This document shows positions 13,682-24,665 of a stretch of 64,000 nt of DNA, one piece after another (position 1 is the stretch's first letter; each line of letters starts with the position of its first letter). The DNA is from Cardiocondyla obscurior (Eukaryota; Arthropoda; Insecta; Hymenoptera; Formicidae): contig NC_091880.1 of the NCBI RefSeq assembly GCF_019399895.1, positions 434,001 through 498,000 on the forward strand, written 5' to 3'. The translations under genes and the position numbers were made by a program. A model generated the notes under the pieces. The model searched no databases, had not been told where the DNA came from, and was given only the letters and a program-made list of their open reading frames with translations.

Positions 13682-16600
13682 GTGAGTCAATTTAAGTTGT
13701 TAGAAGTTTCTTTAATCGGTCGTCCTAGGCGGGCAAAGGTTACGGTGAGAAAATCGCCCTCAGGATTCGTGGCTGCCGCCGAGTCGAGGGTCCACGGCGG
13801 TTTCCACCCACGTGGCCGGAACTTGTCGATGCGAGCCCGTTCGATTAGCATGCATGTCGCGTTACGTCGTGCAGGAAGGGCCGTTTAATAACACGGCGGT
13901 GTCCGGCATCCGCCCCGCCTCGGGTGTTCCGGATACACGAATGACCGCGGATATTTTTGCGACGCATTCCGCCGCGCATCTCGCACGCGAAACGCAACAG
14001 CCCGACACGTGGAGTTACTTAACGGCACTTAAGTATGCACAAGGAGAAAACTATCGGCGCTAATGTACGAACACGCGCGTCATAACGCCGATGTACACGT
14101 AAATCTTGTTATCGGGGTTTATTGCACGGGAGAAATCCCAAAGTGTGTCCACGTTTTCACTAACGAGCCTTCGTCGTGAGCGACGTCTTATTATTAGAGA
14201 TCGGCCGAGCTTTGCGCTCGCACCGGAGCAAGAAATATTTCGAATCGACCCGAGCTATCTCCCTCGCGCGAGAAAATAATCATCGGGTTTCTCGCGTTCC
14301 AGTTATTTTCACGCCGCCGCGATGTTTCTGTTGCCGCTTATAGACGCATTTTTTTTTTTTTTTTAACAGTAAACAATCATAAAACTTTTCTTACGGATAT
14401 AAGACTCGCTTGAACTCGCCGGAGTAATCTCGCTTCAATTTGCAACGCAGATGGGCCTGCAGAACTCGGGTAGTAAATAAGACATTAATCGAAGCGCAAC
14501 GGGAATACAGCGATCACTTTTTCGATGATATTATCGCCCGAATAAGGCACGCGGAAGTGTTATGCAAGTTTGCGAAAATGATGTTGAAGCGCACCGAGGT
14601 ACGGTTGCGGTAGAAACGAGGGAGAGATGGACCGAGGTTCTTCGCGGTCGGCGGTACGTTAAACACTTTATTGAAATTGGGAATAAAAAAAACTGAGTTC
14701 TGAATCGGATTTGACTCGTTAAAAATCACGGGGGCCGGGGGCTTCTTCAATTATAAAGGGAAGTGGGTCGGTGTAATCCACAGCCAATTTCTACCGGTGG
14801 ACCGCAGGTGTGAACGGCCTTGATCACGCCGGCGAATATGCGCATTCCTAACTCAGAATTCTCCCGGCGAATAAAATATTCAACGCTAATTGAGTTGATT
14901 TCACCAAGCCCGTCCGTCTCACGGCGTCCGACGGCCTGCAGTTCGTCGGCTGCGAGATTTTCCCCGCGAAAGTCCTTCTTGCACGCGAAATGAAAATTCC
15001 AGGGTTGCGCACGTGACGCGCACGGCGTCGGCTTCGAAGGCGGACTTCCCGGCGGCGAGATCGCGAAATTCACCGAGCACTGAAATCGGCGGAGGTTTGC
15101 TAATCGAGCGACGACGTGTTTGATCAGTCATGTTTGAGATTTAAAGAGAGATAGTCGCGGTGCCTCGTTAAATCGTCCCGGCGGAGGTGTCTCGTTAGAA
15201 GACGACGGTGACTCGGTGATACCTACTTCCTTACTTTCTCCGCCTCTAATTGTCGTGGCCGTTAATCAACGGTAAATTTTCTTCAATTACGCGCGATCGC
15301 GCGCGTGTTCGATTCCGTTTATCCGCGGCGCCGAGCACCACTTTCGCGACCGAACAGATCTAGGTGAGATATACGCAATTCGGTGGCTAGGAGCGTTAAT
15401 ATGCGCTTTACTTCTCGAAAGACGACGATCAAACTTTTTTTTTTTTCTTTTCTCCGCAACGCAGGTTAACTTCGAGTTAATTACGCACTTTCGAATTCGG
15501 AGGAGACGTAGATCGACGGGGATTACGCGAGCTTAAGAGCCGGTGACTATCGTCCGGCTATCGTCTCGACGTAATCTAAATGTCGTTAATTAATGAGAAC
15601 TAATGGCGTCATGACCTAAGTAAGTTGGTCCGCGTATACCTGGAATAGCTGAGTGGGAACAGGTTGCCCTCACCGACGAATAATTCCGCGACTGTTAGTC
15701 TTGCGAACGCAAATTAATTATTCGGCGGGAGACTGACTTAAGCCGGGGATATATCCGTCCTGTCTCGTATCTCGAAGCGCGACTAACGAGAACTCGGCAA
15801 CTTGACGGTCAACAAACGCGGAACGCGTTTGTGAAGTCGAGAATTATCTGAATGTCCTGAATATGAAATTTCTTTTGCGACCGCATAGCAGCTGAAAGAA
15901 ATAGACCGCTAGAAATTAATGATTCGACGATCAATCTCGGTGGGATGGGATAAAAATAAAGCTTGAAAGCCAGCTTTTACGACTCTTTCTTTCCACAGAG
16001 CGCGAAAAATTGTTTAAAATTTTTTCCGACTACGGGATTTTCGTTACGATTTTTTTTTTTTCCACGTTCGCAACGTCAGCCGCGCGCTTGTTCGCCGATG
16101 ATTTAACGAGCGCGGCGCGTTTTACGGTGAAACCGCACCCTGAATAGCAACTCGCGTTCAAATATATATGCATATAAATCCTTTAGTTAGTTACAAATTC
16201 GCGTTGATTGGACGGTTCGCCCAATAAGATTATGCAGCCCCCGCGGCTTAATGGAATTTACAAGTTCAAACTGGCGAGAGACCGCCACATATATGTATAC
16301 GGCGGCACTCCACGTGCCCAGCCTGTTTATTACCGCTGCTACGGCTTCTCGATTATTTTCCACGTGCGTTGCTTTGCTCGCGAGAAGGGAGAGTCATCGG
16401 CGCGCCGCGATGGATGCAAAGCCGATGACGAATCGCATTTTCTCACCCGGATCATCTCCGCGCGGTCGCGCATAATGCGCGTGTTTTCCACCTCCGGGAT
16501 GGAAAAATATAGAGAGCGGGAAGACTCGCGACTTACTCGTCGAGAAGCGATAAGCCCTCGGATGCGGGGTTAACGGCTTAAAAGTTGCGGTCCATTGATA

Positions 16601-19600
16601 ACAAGGCCGTTGCCGATATCGCCGGTGAATCATCGGTCGGCTTTCGCTCTCGCGATGGAACGAAGTCCGCGTTGCGTTATTACTGCGGCGACAGGGGGTG
16701 AGGGTCGAACGTGGGCGAGATCGCGGATGCAAAATTAATCGCCTGGCAAATGAAAGCTCGGGCTTACGCTGCCTACCGCGTCGCGAATTAAGCTCGACTT
16801 CGTCCTGCGTGCCGCGGAGTTCGTGTCCCGTTTTCCATTGAGCGCACGTGCCGTGGCGTTCGACCGCTCCGTTAAATCTAGATGCCCCCGACAGCAATCC
16901 GTGAGGCAAACAAAAAGCAGTTTATACGTCTTTTCTCGCGCGTAACAAACGATCGTTTGGCGCGCCGTTAATTAACATACGTCCTCGATCGGCCCGGAGC
17001 TTTTAGTTGAATTTACGACGCGGAGAGCCGTTAAGGCGTGCGTGAGAAAAAGAGGCCGCACACGCCGGAGGGGGGGAGAGGGGAACCCTTGGGAATCGAC
17101 GCGATGTGCCGTTGTCGGAACCCGTGCGGGCGGAATAATCGCGGTAACATCGCGCGGCGATATCACGGCCCCCGAAGGGAGAGAAGAAGAAGCGGCCGCG
17201 GACGATTCTCCTCTGGTGGTCTCTCGTAGCCGCGGAGCTCGTCTCGCGTTTTGAGAACGCGCGCAAATCTCCCCGAGTGGGCGCTAAACATGTTTACTTA
17301 CCCGATGCACCCGGCCACAAAGCGGGTACGTACGCGCGAGGAGGTACCGTCGGTCGTCACACTTTCGCAAGCCGAGGAGAACGCGTTTTTGAGCCGGCTT
17401 TTTACCGCGCGCGAGGCCTTCGACCGCGCGGCTTTTTTTTTTTTCTTCTTTTTTTTTTGTCCGCGCACAAAGCGCTGCCCACGTTCCCCCGACGCCGTGG
17501 TTTCCGCGCGCGTGAAACGCACGTAACGAGGCAGTAATGATAGCGGTAATAATGATAGGGCATTTACTCGCGACGTGGGATTAATAATAATGATCGTAGC
17601 GACGGGACGTCGTCGCGAATTCGTTCTCGAGCGCCGCCGGCGCGCGAGAAAAATTAATCGCCGCCGTCTCCTGATTAATCGATTTCCTTACGTCGGCCGC
17701 GATCAATCATTCGAGACCCGGACGAGACAGGATCGTCGGACCGCGTCTCGCTTCCGACGGAATCGGGTTTTTCAAGGATGCGACGCGTCATTGAACGGCT
17801 ATTTTTACACCTTCGCGACCAACGCGGACGACGCGCCTCGTTCGCTTTGTCGCGGCCGGCGTGCGGAAGGGCGACGCCGCTTTGATCACCCTTTATGACC
17901 AGCGAGGTGTTAAATCCTTTCCGGGATAGGCCGTTTGTAACGGGAGGAGGTCTGTTTCGCGTCGATCGTATACCGCGCGTCGCTGAGACGCACGTCGGTT
18001 CATTCACGAGAACGCGCTTCCCCGTGCACCCACACGCACACCTCTCGCCTCTCGTCGCCGTGGCAACGCGACGTTATTTTCATTCATACACGTCGGCCTC
18101 TCACGCACGCCGGAGATTCCTTTACGCACGTGAGTCACACCGCGAGCGCCCGGTGTTACGGAACGAGCGCACGGCGGGTAGTCGACTGCCGATCGTTGCC
18201 GGGATCGCGAGCAGAGTCAGAGATATCAATCGGAGATCGAGCTTGCCACGATAAAGCCGAAGGCCGCGCGAATGAAGTTCGACGAGTGGCAGTACCGCGC
18301 CGAGATTTGGCTCGGGGTGGGAAGGGCGCGGGACAGGTGCTTCCAGGCAAGTACTCCGCTTCTAACGCAAGTATTCCGCGATATCGCCGGGAATGTAGGT
18401 CGCCGGAGATTAATGCGAGTGTCGGATACGGCACCGGGGGTCCCTTCAGAAAAGTTAGGCGAAAGGCGGAGAAGAGAGCGAACCCTCCGAACTTTCTCCC
18501 GTCCGTACCTCAGAAACGTTCTCTTACCGTTATCTCGTACGGTACAGAGATAATCTCGAAGACGATGGACGGATAACGGACAGGCGGGAAAGGGAGGGGG
18601 TCCGGCAGTCGCGGGGCCGCGAGGCGGGAGATAAAATCGCGTTTCGCGTAAAGGACAGCCGGCGCGAAAGGATCGCGCGACGTGCGGTAACGCGACGGCG
18701 GCTTACGGAACGAAATTAAAATTCCGTCGCTCAGGCTCTTTTAACGCGCGCGGGCCGCATTAAGCGTGAGTCATTGCCTTAGCTGACTGGATAGAAGTCG
18801 ACGGGCTAACGCACAATTACGCGCGTCACGAGCGAGCGAGCTCTTAGCGATCGGCGCGCCGGATCGGCCGGTTTCTTTCTTCCACGTATGTCCTAATGAC
18901 GTACGAGTCCTTGTCTTTTTCCTCGCCGTGTCCGGGTACGAATCGCGTTTATGTATCTCGCATGCAACCGATTAGGTGGCCGAATGCTTTTCTTCGACTC
19001 GCGACCTCGGGATTCTACCACGTTCATTTTGCGGCAGCCTCCGTTACGTTACAGCATCCATTAATTCCGGACAGCTCCTTTCTTTCTCTCTTCGATATCC
19101 ATTAAGAAACATATTTTTTTTTTGTTTCTTTTTTATATTCGTCGTCCGTCAGTGGTGCCGTTTTCGGTTCGCGAAGGCTCTCGCCCCCCAAGTTTTTACA
19201 CGAGTCTTTTAAACGGAAACGAAGAAAAACGTTCGCAGACGGGTTTGATAAAACTCTCACGATTTTTTTTCCCCGAGCTAATTATCGACCCGGGAACAGG
19301 AGCGCAGCATCGCGGAGCTCGTGTAGATTTTTAATGAGCAGGAAGTAATGCGAGCTTGACGAACAATCTGCATTTTTATGCGCTCGCGTTTCGCGATTTG
19401 CGTACTTCGCTGAAGGAATATTTTAAAGTAAAGCAATCTCGTGTTCTTTATTTACTTACTTTTTTTTTTTTCTTCTCTCGAATAGTATGACTGAGTTGCG
19501 TGAATAACGCGACGTAATTGAGTGAGTAATGTCAGGTGAATAATCATTACGAACTGCATCGGACTCGACCACCGCTGGAAAATGTTTTTTCTCTAATTCA

Positions 19601-20957
19601 TAATGATGAATCATTAATTTTGCCGGCGTTATTTCTCACCTACTTTGTGTCCGGCTGGACGTGCCGGCACTCCGGAACGACCGCGCGAACGGCGCGTCGA
19701 ATCAGCGTAAAAAATCGGGCGCCGCCGGTCAAATAGTTAGCCCGAGAGGTTCAACAAAGAGCCAACGAACGCCAACTACTCGCTCGCTCCAGGTCGCGCT
19801 TCGCGAACGAACGCGACGCTTAGAACAAGACGGAGGAATGGCAGAACTGCTCGGGAGCGTTGCAATGGCCAGGGTAGTAATGATGAAATTCCAGTCGTTA
19901 CTCGTTTTACGCGAATTCGCGGAAACATAAAATGTGCCAGTCATCTCGCAAGCCGGGCGTCGAACGTATCTCGCCTGCGGAACCGTGTCCTTTCCCATTT
20001 TTTAATATCTTTTTTTTTTTTTCTTTTTTTAATTTCTTTTTTGTTTTTCTCCTGTTCGAGAACACACACGCGCGCCGCCGGACACGGCAGAGTTCGCGCG
20101 AACTTTTAGGGAACCTTCGGACTTTCTTTTCCTCAGTGCTCTCGTGTTGAGTGTCGACAGCTAAAAATTACCTCGTTTTTCGTCCCACGAGTTGCCGCAC
20201 CTCGAGCGAGGCGGAAAATTAGCACTTGGCGAGCGCGAGTTAACGCCCGCCTCCAGGAAGTCTTGCGGGAGCATGCAAACGTTTTACAACTCGGAAGCTG
20301 GCGCACAGAGATATTAATCTATACTATTAATCCGCGACGGTCGGTGGAGGTTGAGTCGCGCGGCGAGAAACATATCGCGGGTACGGTGCCGCTTTCAGAG
20401 GTCGACAATGTAAATTGGTACGCGATATTGTTTTGAGGGAATGTTGCCGGTGCGCGACCGGTAATTGTATTTCCATATACTCCGCACGTAACTGCATTCG
20501 CGGCGCAATTTCGATTTTTACGAACTTCGACACGGCACGTTCGCCCGTTTACCGTCGCGATTACGGAACACACCGCGGCGCTATTGCTAAATAAAACGCG
20601 CGGCGGCGGCTGAGGGAGGGTATTACCGTTCGCGGGAATATCTCTGCACCCTGCGAAATTATCAGGATCGCGGTCGTCACGCGAGTCAAGTGTTCTCGAA
20701 GAGCGAATTAAATGAGACGGGGACGGGAATCCGTATCGACTTTCGGCTGGCTGGGCCCTACGCGAATCGTGCCTCGGTGCGCAAACAGATAACGATAGAT
20801 TCGCCCTACTGTACTTAATATATGATAATACCATGCGCCAGAAAATGATGTGCGGGGATATTAATAAATCAGGAGAGAAAGCGGCTGCTTTGCTTGTTTA
20901 CGAGCGCGGTTGGAATTATCGGAAAGAATATCGCTCGAAACGAGTACACGTGCCCGT

Positions 20958-21014
20958 TCTCCTTTCTTTCTCTTTCTTTCTTTTTTTTTTTCTTTTTTTT
21001 TCTTTTTTTTTTTC
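20958..21014. repeat. Pyrimidine (CTTT/T-rich) tract
   Basis: About 57 bases of only C and T: TTTC units passing into T8-T11 runs. Low-complexity sequence. Confidence 0.88.
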
Positions 21015-24000
21015 TAATCACTGACCATACTTGGACGAACAACGGATTACGATGGGAGAAATGTACGAATCTTTCTCGAGAAGCTGCGTATCCGCCGCGC
21101 GACGTTGATAAATCCGAGTGCGACTTTTCAATCGTGTTGATTTAAGACTTTGTCACCGCTTGGAAAAATACGGACTTTCTTTTTTTTTTTTTTTTATTAA
21201 GAAAAATGGATTTTATTTGGGTGAAAAAAAAAAGATAATTTATTCTTGCACAAGATTTCTGGATGATGGGACAATAATATTTAGGGACTGTCGTTACGAC
21301 TCGAAAAAGCCTGGCGGACATTAGGAAGGAAATTTTTGTTGATGGCAGTGCGCGATGATAACGCGCTTCGAGGAAGCGTTTTCGTTATCTGAATTCCGGC
21401 ACTGCCAACGAAATACGTAATCGCGGCCGCGACGGACGTACGTTTTGCACCTGCCTCCGACGTGCGGCGTGAGATTTCATTTTCAGGTAAACACCGCCGT
21501 ATTATTGAGTCATCACGAGCGAGCGCGATTGTCCCTCTCACTTTCGTGACGCGGTATGATCTCTCGCGATGAATCACGCGTCTTTTTCGCGTAGCCTCGG
21601 CGAGACCGTCGCCCGTTCGCCTTTCGACGGATTTGCATTCGCGTCGCTCCGAATTAATTATTCGGTACGCGAACCGGGTTCCTTGCCGACGAATTATTCA
21701 CGATGGGCAATATAATAACTGCGTCACGGCGATTTTTTAATCGGCGCGGAGTTGAGAGTTTTTCGACGAATCTGAAATCGAACGGAGATAAAGGAGAGAT
21801 CGCGGAACGCGATTTTGTGTTCGTGGAAGCAGGCACACTCACGCGCGGTTTCTGATAGTGAGTCAGCGGGTAGCTCGCTACGTGATTGCGCAGGTGAGGT
21901 CGCTCCCTGTCGCCTGTACTTAGGTGACAATGCCAGGAGACGGAGAGGGTACCCCGCTCGCTTTTCCTCGACGCTCGCAAAAACGTTCGCTCGGCTCGGC
22001 GCTCGCTCGCCCACGGCGTGATTACGGTTAGAAGCCTTTTCGCGGAATCAGGTCAGGCAGCTGTCGCGTACACCTCGGCGCGGGTCCCTCCCGTCGTTTC
22101 TCCTCCGCGAGATGGCACAACAAAGACCCCGCGCGGTCACGTGCACACGACGAACACCCACGCGGCCGCACACCCTCGTAAATGCGCCGTTCGCGCCGTA
22201 CAATAATAGGCCCCGCGGACTTCATTGTCCACTTACGGCCAAAGTCTCGTCGCGAACGTTCCACCGGGGAGGACTCGGGGGAGCTCGTGGAGGAAATCGC
22301 GTATGACGACACGCGAGACCCAGTGTCGTCTCGGGCCGCTATTCTTCCGCGAATTTATCCGTTTATTATGCCGGCTGGCGAACGGCGGACCACAATGCCC
22401 CGGCGAGACTCTAGGCGGACCCGTTATAAACCGTTTGCCATTACGTGATCCGACAAGCGTTATTGGGCGCTCGTTTCGCCGACTGTTACTCTGGGATATT
22501 CTTTTTTGCCTTGAGGCAAAAAGCCGACAATATCTTCCGTTTTTTTTTCTTTCTCTATATGTATATATATATCTCTTTCTGTCTTTTTCTTTCTTTTTCT
22601 CTTGAAATTATTACGCGACGTTAACACGCTAATTGTGACGAATAAATAAATACCGATGGACTAAAATTTACAAGTAAAATAATATAGTCGGACAGAAAAA
22701 AACCAAGTTTGATTGCTCAAAGTGGCGTGAACTCGAGCGGCTTTCTTATTATCAAGAAGGGTCTAAGAATCCGTCAAGAGACGCTAAATGAGGTGTCAAT
22801 TGGCTAGCGCTTGACCCTGCTCGAGGGTTGAAGGCCACGGTAACCCGCTTGCGTAACGAGCAGCTGGGCGACGCAGACGGTGCACGAAGTCGAGAGTCGA
22901 GATAAGTATCGAGAGGAGTGCGCTCGAAAAAAAGTCGCCCACCTGGCAACCGCGATCGCGACCGAGATCCGTTGCCACGCGATCGAGAAATCTGCGGTCT
23001 TTGCCTGGCCGAGGTAAATCGTCTTAGCCGCTCGACGTTATCTTGACAAGTTTATTCCGACCGCGGTGGCGATACAATTACGATGTAGCTGTATTCAAAG
23101 GTATCCCAGGTTTTTCTCCATTTTATTTCATTAGGAACTGTTTTCCGTACCCGCCACGTGTTCCCCAAATTATCGGTATAATTTTTAGAATAAATTAAAA
23201 TTTTTTTTTACGGCAAACAGGCTCTAACGTTTACCTCCGTTTGGCGTTTGCGAGTCGTTTTTTGTTTAAGACTTTTCGGAAGAGCACCGGGAATATTTCG
23301 ATCGTCCGGGAAACGGCGGCCCCTCGGCTTTCAAGGCTTTACTAGCGCGTTCGCCTCGCGTTTCATTGACGCGCGGAAACCTGGGCGGAAGCGAGCTGCC
23401 GCGCAAATCCGCAATTTCCACACACGTCGGCGCGCGGGGAGAGTTAACGGCAGATAAGAGTGAAAGTAAATCAGGGGACTTTTTGCTCGCGCGATGTGCA
23501 AGCCGCCGGGTCGATTTCTCGTTCGTTTTGCGTTCCTACGCGCGGAACGAGATATACTCGCGATAGTTGTAAATCAACCCTGCGGGGTCACGGTACGGAA
23601 ATGCCGGAGACTGCTGCTGCGGCGGACGATACCGACACCCGCTTCTTTGCGCTTCGTCGATTGGATAATTTACGACGCTCGACTCGCGATGTTTACACCG
23701 CCTGCGATAGCCGGTCTTTGTTTTGACGCGCTAAACACACCCGCTGTCTGTTGTCTCAAGTGTCGTACGCCGATCCCTGAAAATCGTGCAGTCGCCGCGT
23801 GATTTATCGCTCCGGTTTTTACAGATAATTACGCAAAAAGGCGCCTCGAAGTCTTTCCCACGTTTTCTCAAAAGCATCAGGGCCTTCGTTGTCTCCGCCT
23901 GGAAAATTTACCCTTTTTCCATTCATCGACTCGATTTTCTCTCTCCGTCTTCCTTTCGCGCTCGCATACAGGCCACCGGTCGGTCGGTCAGTCCGTATAC

Positions 24001-24034
24001 GCACGCACACGTGCGCGCTGCCCAGCAGCTGTTC

Positions 24035-24063
24035 CACACGCGTGGTCCATGGACACGCGTGTG
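24035..24063. promoter_or_regulatory. Perfect inverted repeat upstream of the DYRK promoter
   Basis: Two perfect 10-base arms (CACACGCGTG and its reverse complement) flank a 9-base spacer containing the palindrome TCCATGGA. It lies about 150 bases upstream of the initiator-like cluster and in a CpG-rich stretch. A dimeric transcription factor site is plausible, but that role is inferred from symmetry and position only. Confidence 0.4.
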
Positions 24064-24212
24064 CGTGCAGCTCTCTCGACGGCGGCGATTGGCGCTCGGC
24101 GCCTCCACAGTCGGCCGGTGGGGATAAGGAAATGCGCACGAGTGGGAACGGACGGGACGGTGGCCACGATTCTCGCACACGGGGCACCGTGTTGTGAGTG
24201 AGTGAAAACCAG

Positions 24213-24234
24213 TCAGTCAGTCAGTCACTCAGTC
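24213..24234 (+). promoter_or_regulatory. Cluster of four initiator-like motifs, candidate DYRK transcription start
   Basis: TCAGTC occurs at 24213, 24217, 24221 and 24229. It fits the arthropod initiator consensus TCAGTY, so the tandem array offers several possible start sites. It lies about 350 bases upstream of the kinase start codon. I saw no TATA box in a convincing position and no good downstream promoter element. If transcription starts here the 5' UTR is about 360 bases, assuming no further upstream exon. Confidence 0.4.
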
Positions 24235-24483
24235 AAGCGGCGGGAGCGAGCACACGCCGCGGTGGCTCGCCCGACGTGTCTCTTTTCGCCCTTTGCATTC
24301 GCGGGAGACAAAGGGGGGAAAAAAAAAGAAAAAAGTAATAAATAAACCGCGCGCAAAAGTTCCGCGACACTGCCCTTTTTCGCCCTGCCCGATAGTAGGA
24401 AATTCGTTCGCGTCTGCTCTTTCTTACGCGCGAAATCCCCCCCGCTCGGCGCGCTTGGATATCGTGATTCTCGCCCCGTGCCA

Positions 24484-24645
24484 ATGAACGTCTCCCGTAT
24501 TGCCAGTGCGGTGATTGACAGTCGGCTCGATAGCGGTAACTCGTTCCACGTGACGGATAGTGCAAAGCAAGGAAGATGCCCAGCCAAACCACCACGATTT
24601 TGCTCAAGTGTTCCATGGTGGACGTGCCCGCGCTCAACCACGTGA
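24484..24645 (+). CDS. Upstream ORF overlapping the DYRK start codon
   Basis: ATG at 24484 is the first ATG after the initiator-like cluster. It opens a 53-codon frame ending at TGA 24643-24645, out of frame with the kinase and overlapping its first 70 bases. A ribosome that starts here would pass the kinase start, so this frame would be expected to reduce kinase translation. The peptide resembles nothing I know, and its role would be regulatory. It matters only if transcription starts upstream of 24484. Confidence 0.35.
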   Translation: MNVSRIASAVIDSRLDSGNSFHVTDSAKQGRCPAKPPRFCSSVPWWTCPRSTT

Positions 24646-24665
24646 AGCTAAAATCTCTCTACGGA
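24576..24665 (+). CDS. DYRK4: DYRK exon 1 (residues 1-30)
   Basis: The exon runs from ATG 24576 to a GTAAGT donor at 24666, exactly 30 codons (phase 0). It encodes MPSQTTTILL and onward to SLYG. An in-frame stop 18 bases upstream makes this the first in-frame start of the transcript. It carries no domain. A different first exon could exist upstream, and only transcript data would show that. Confidence 0.78.

Larger units (their letters stand above)
1..24200. other. Non-coding region upstream of the DYRK gene
   Basis: I see no supportable gene in this stretch. The open frames are short and overlap on both strands. Their translations are rich in Arg, Ser and Ala, as expected from CpG-rich DNA read by chance, and I recognise no protein family. 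The stretch contains many A or T runs of 10-17 bases, short microsatellites and a possible small exon near 13637. It may be intergenic, or it may include a distant 5' non-coding exon of the kinase gene or an intron of a gene outside the window. I found no tRNA, rRNA or recognisable transposon. Confidence 0.6.

Noticed and set aside
20319..20834. 171-codon - strand frame
   Set aside because: No recognisable domain, and composition typical of chance frames here.
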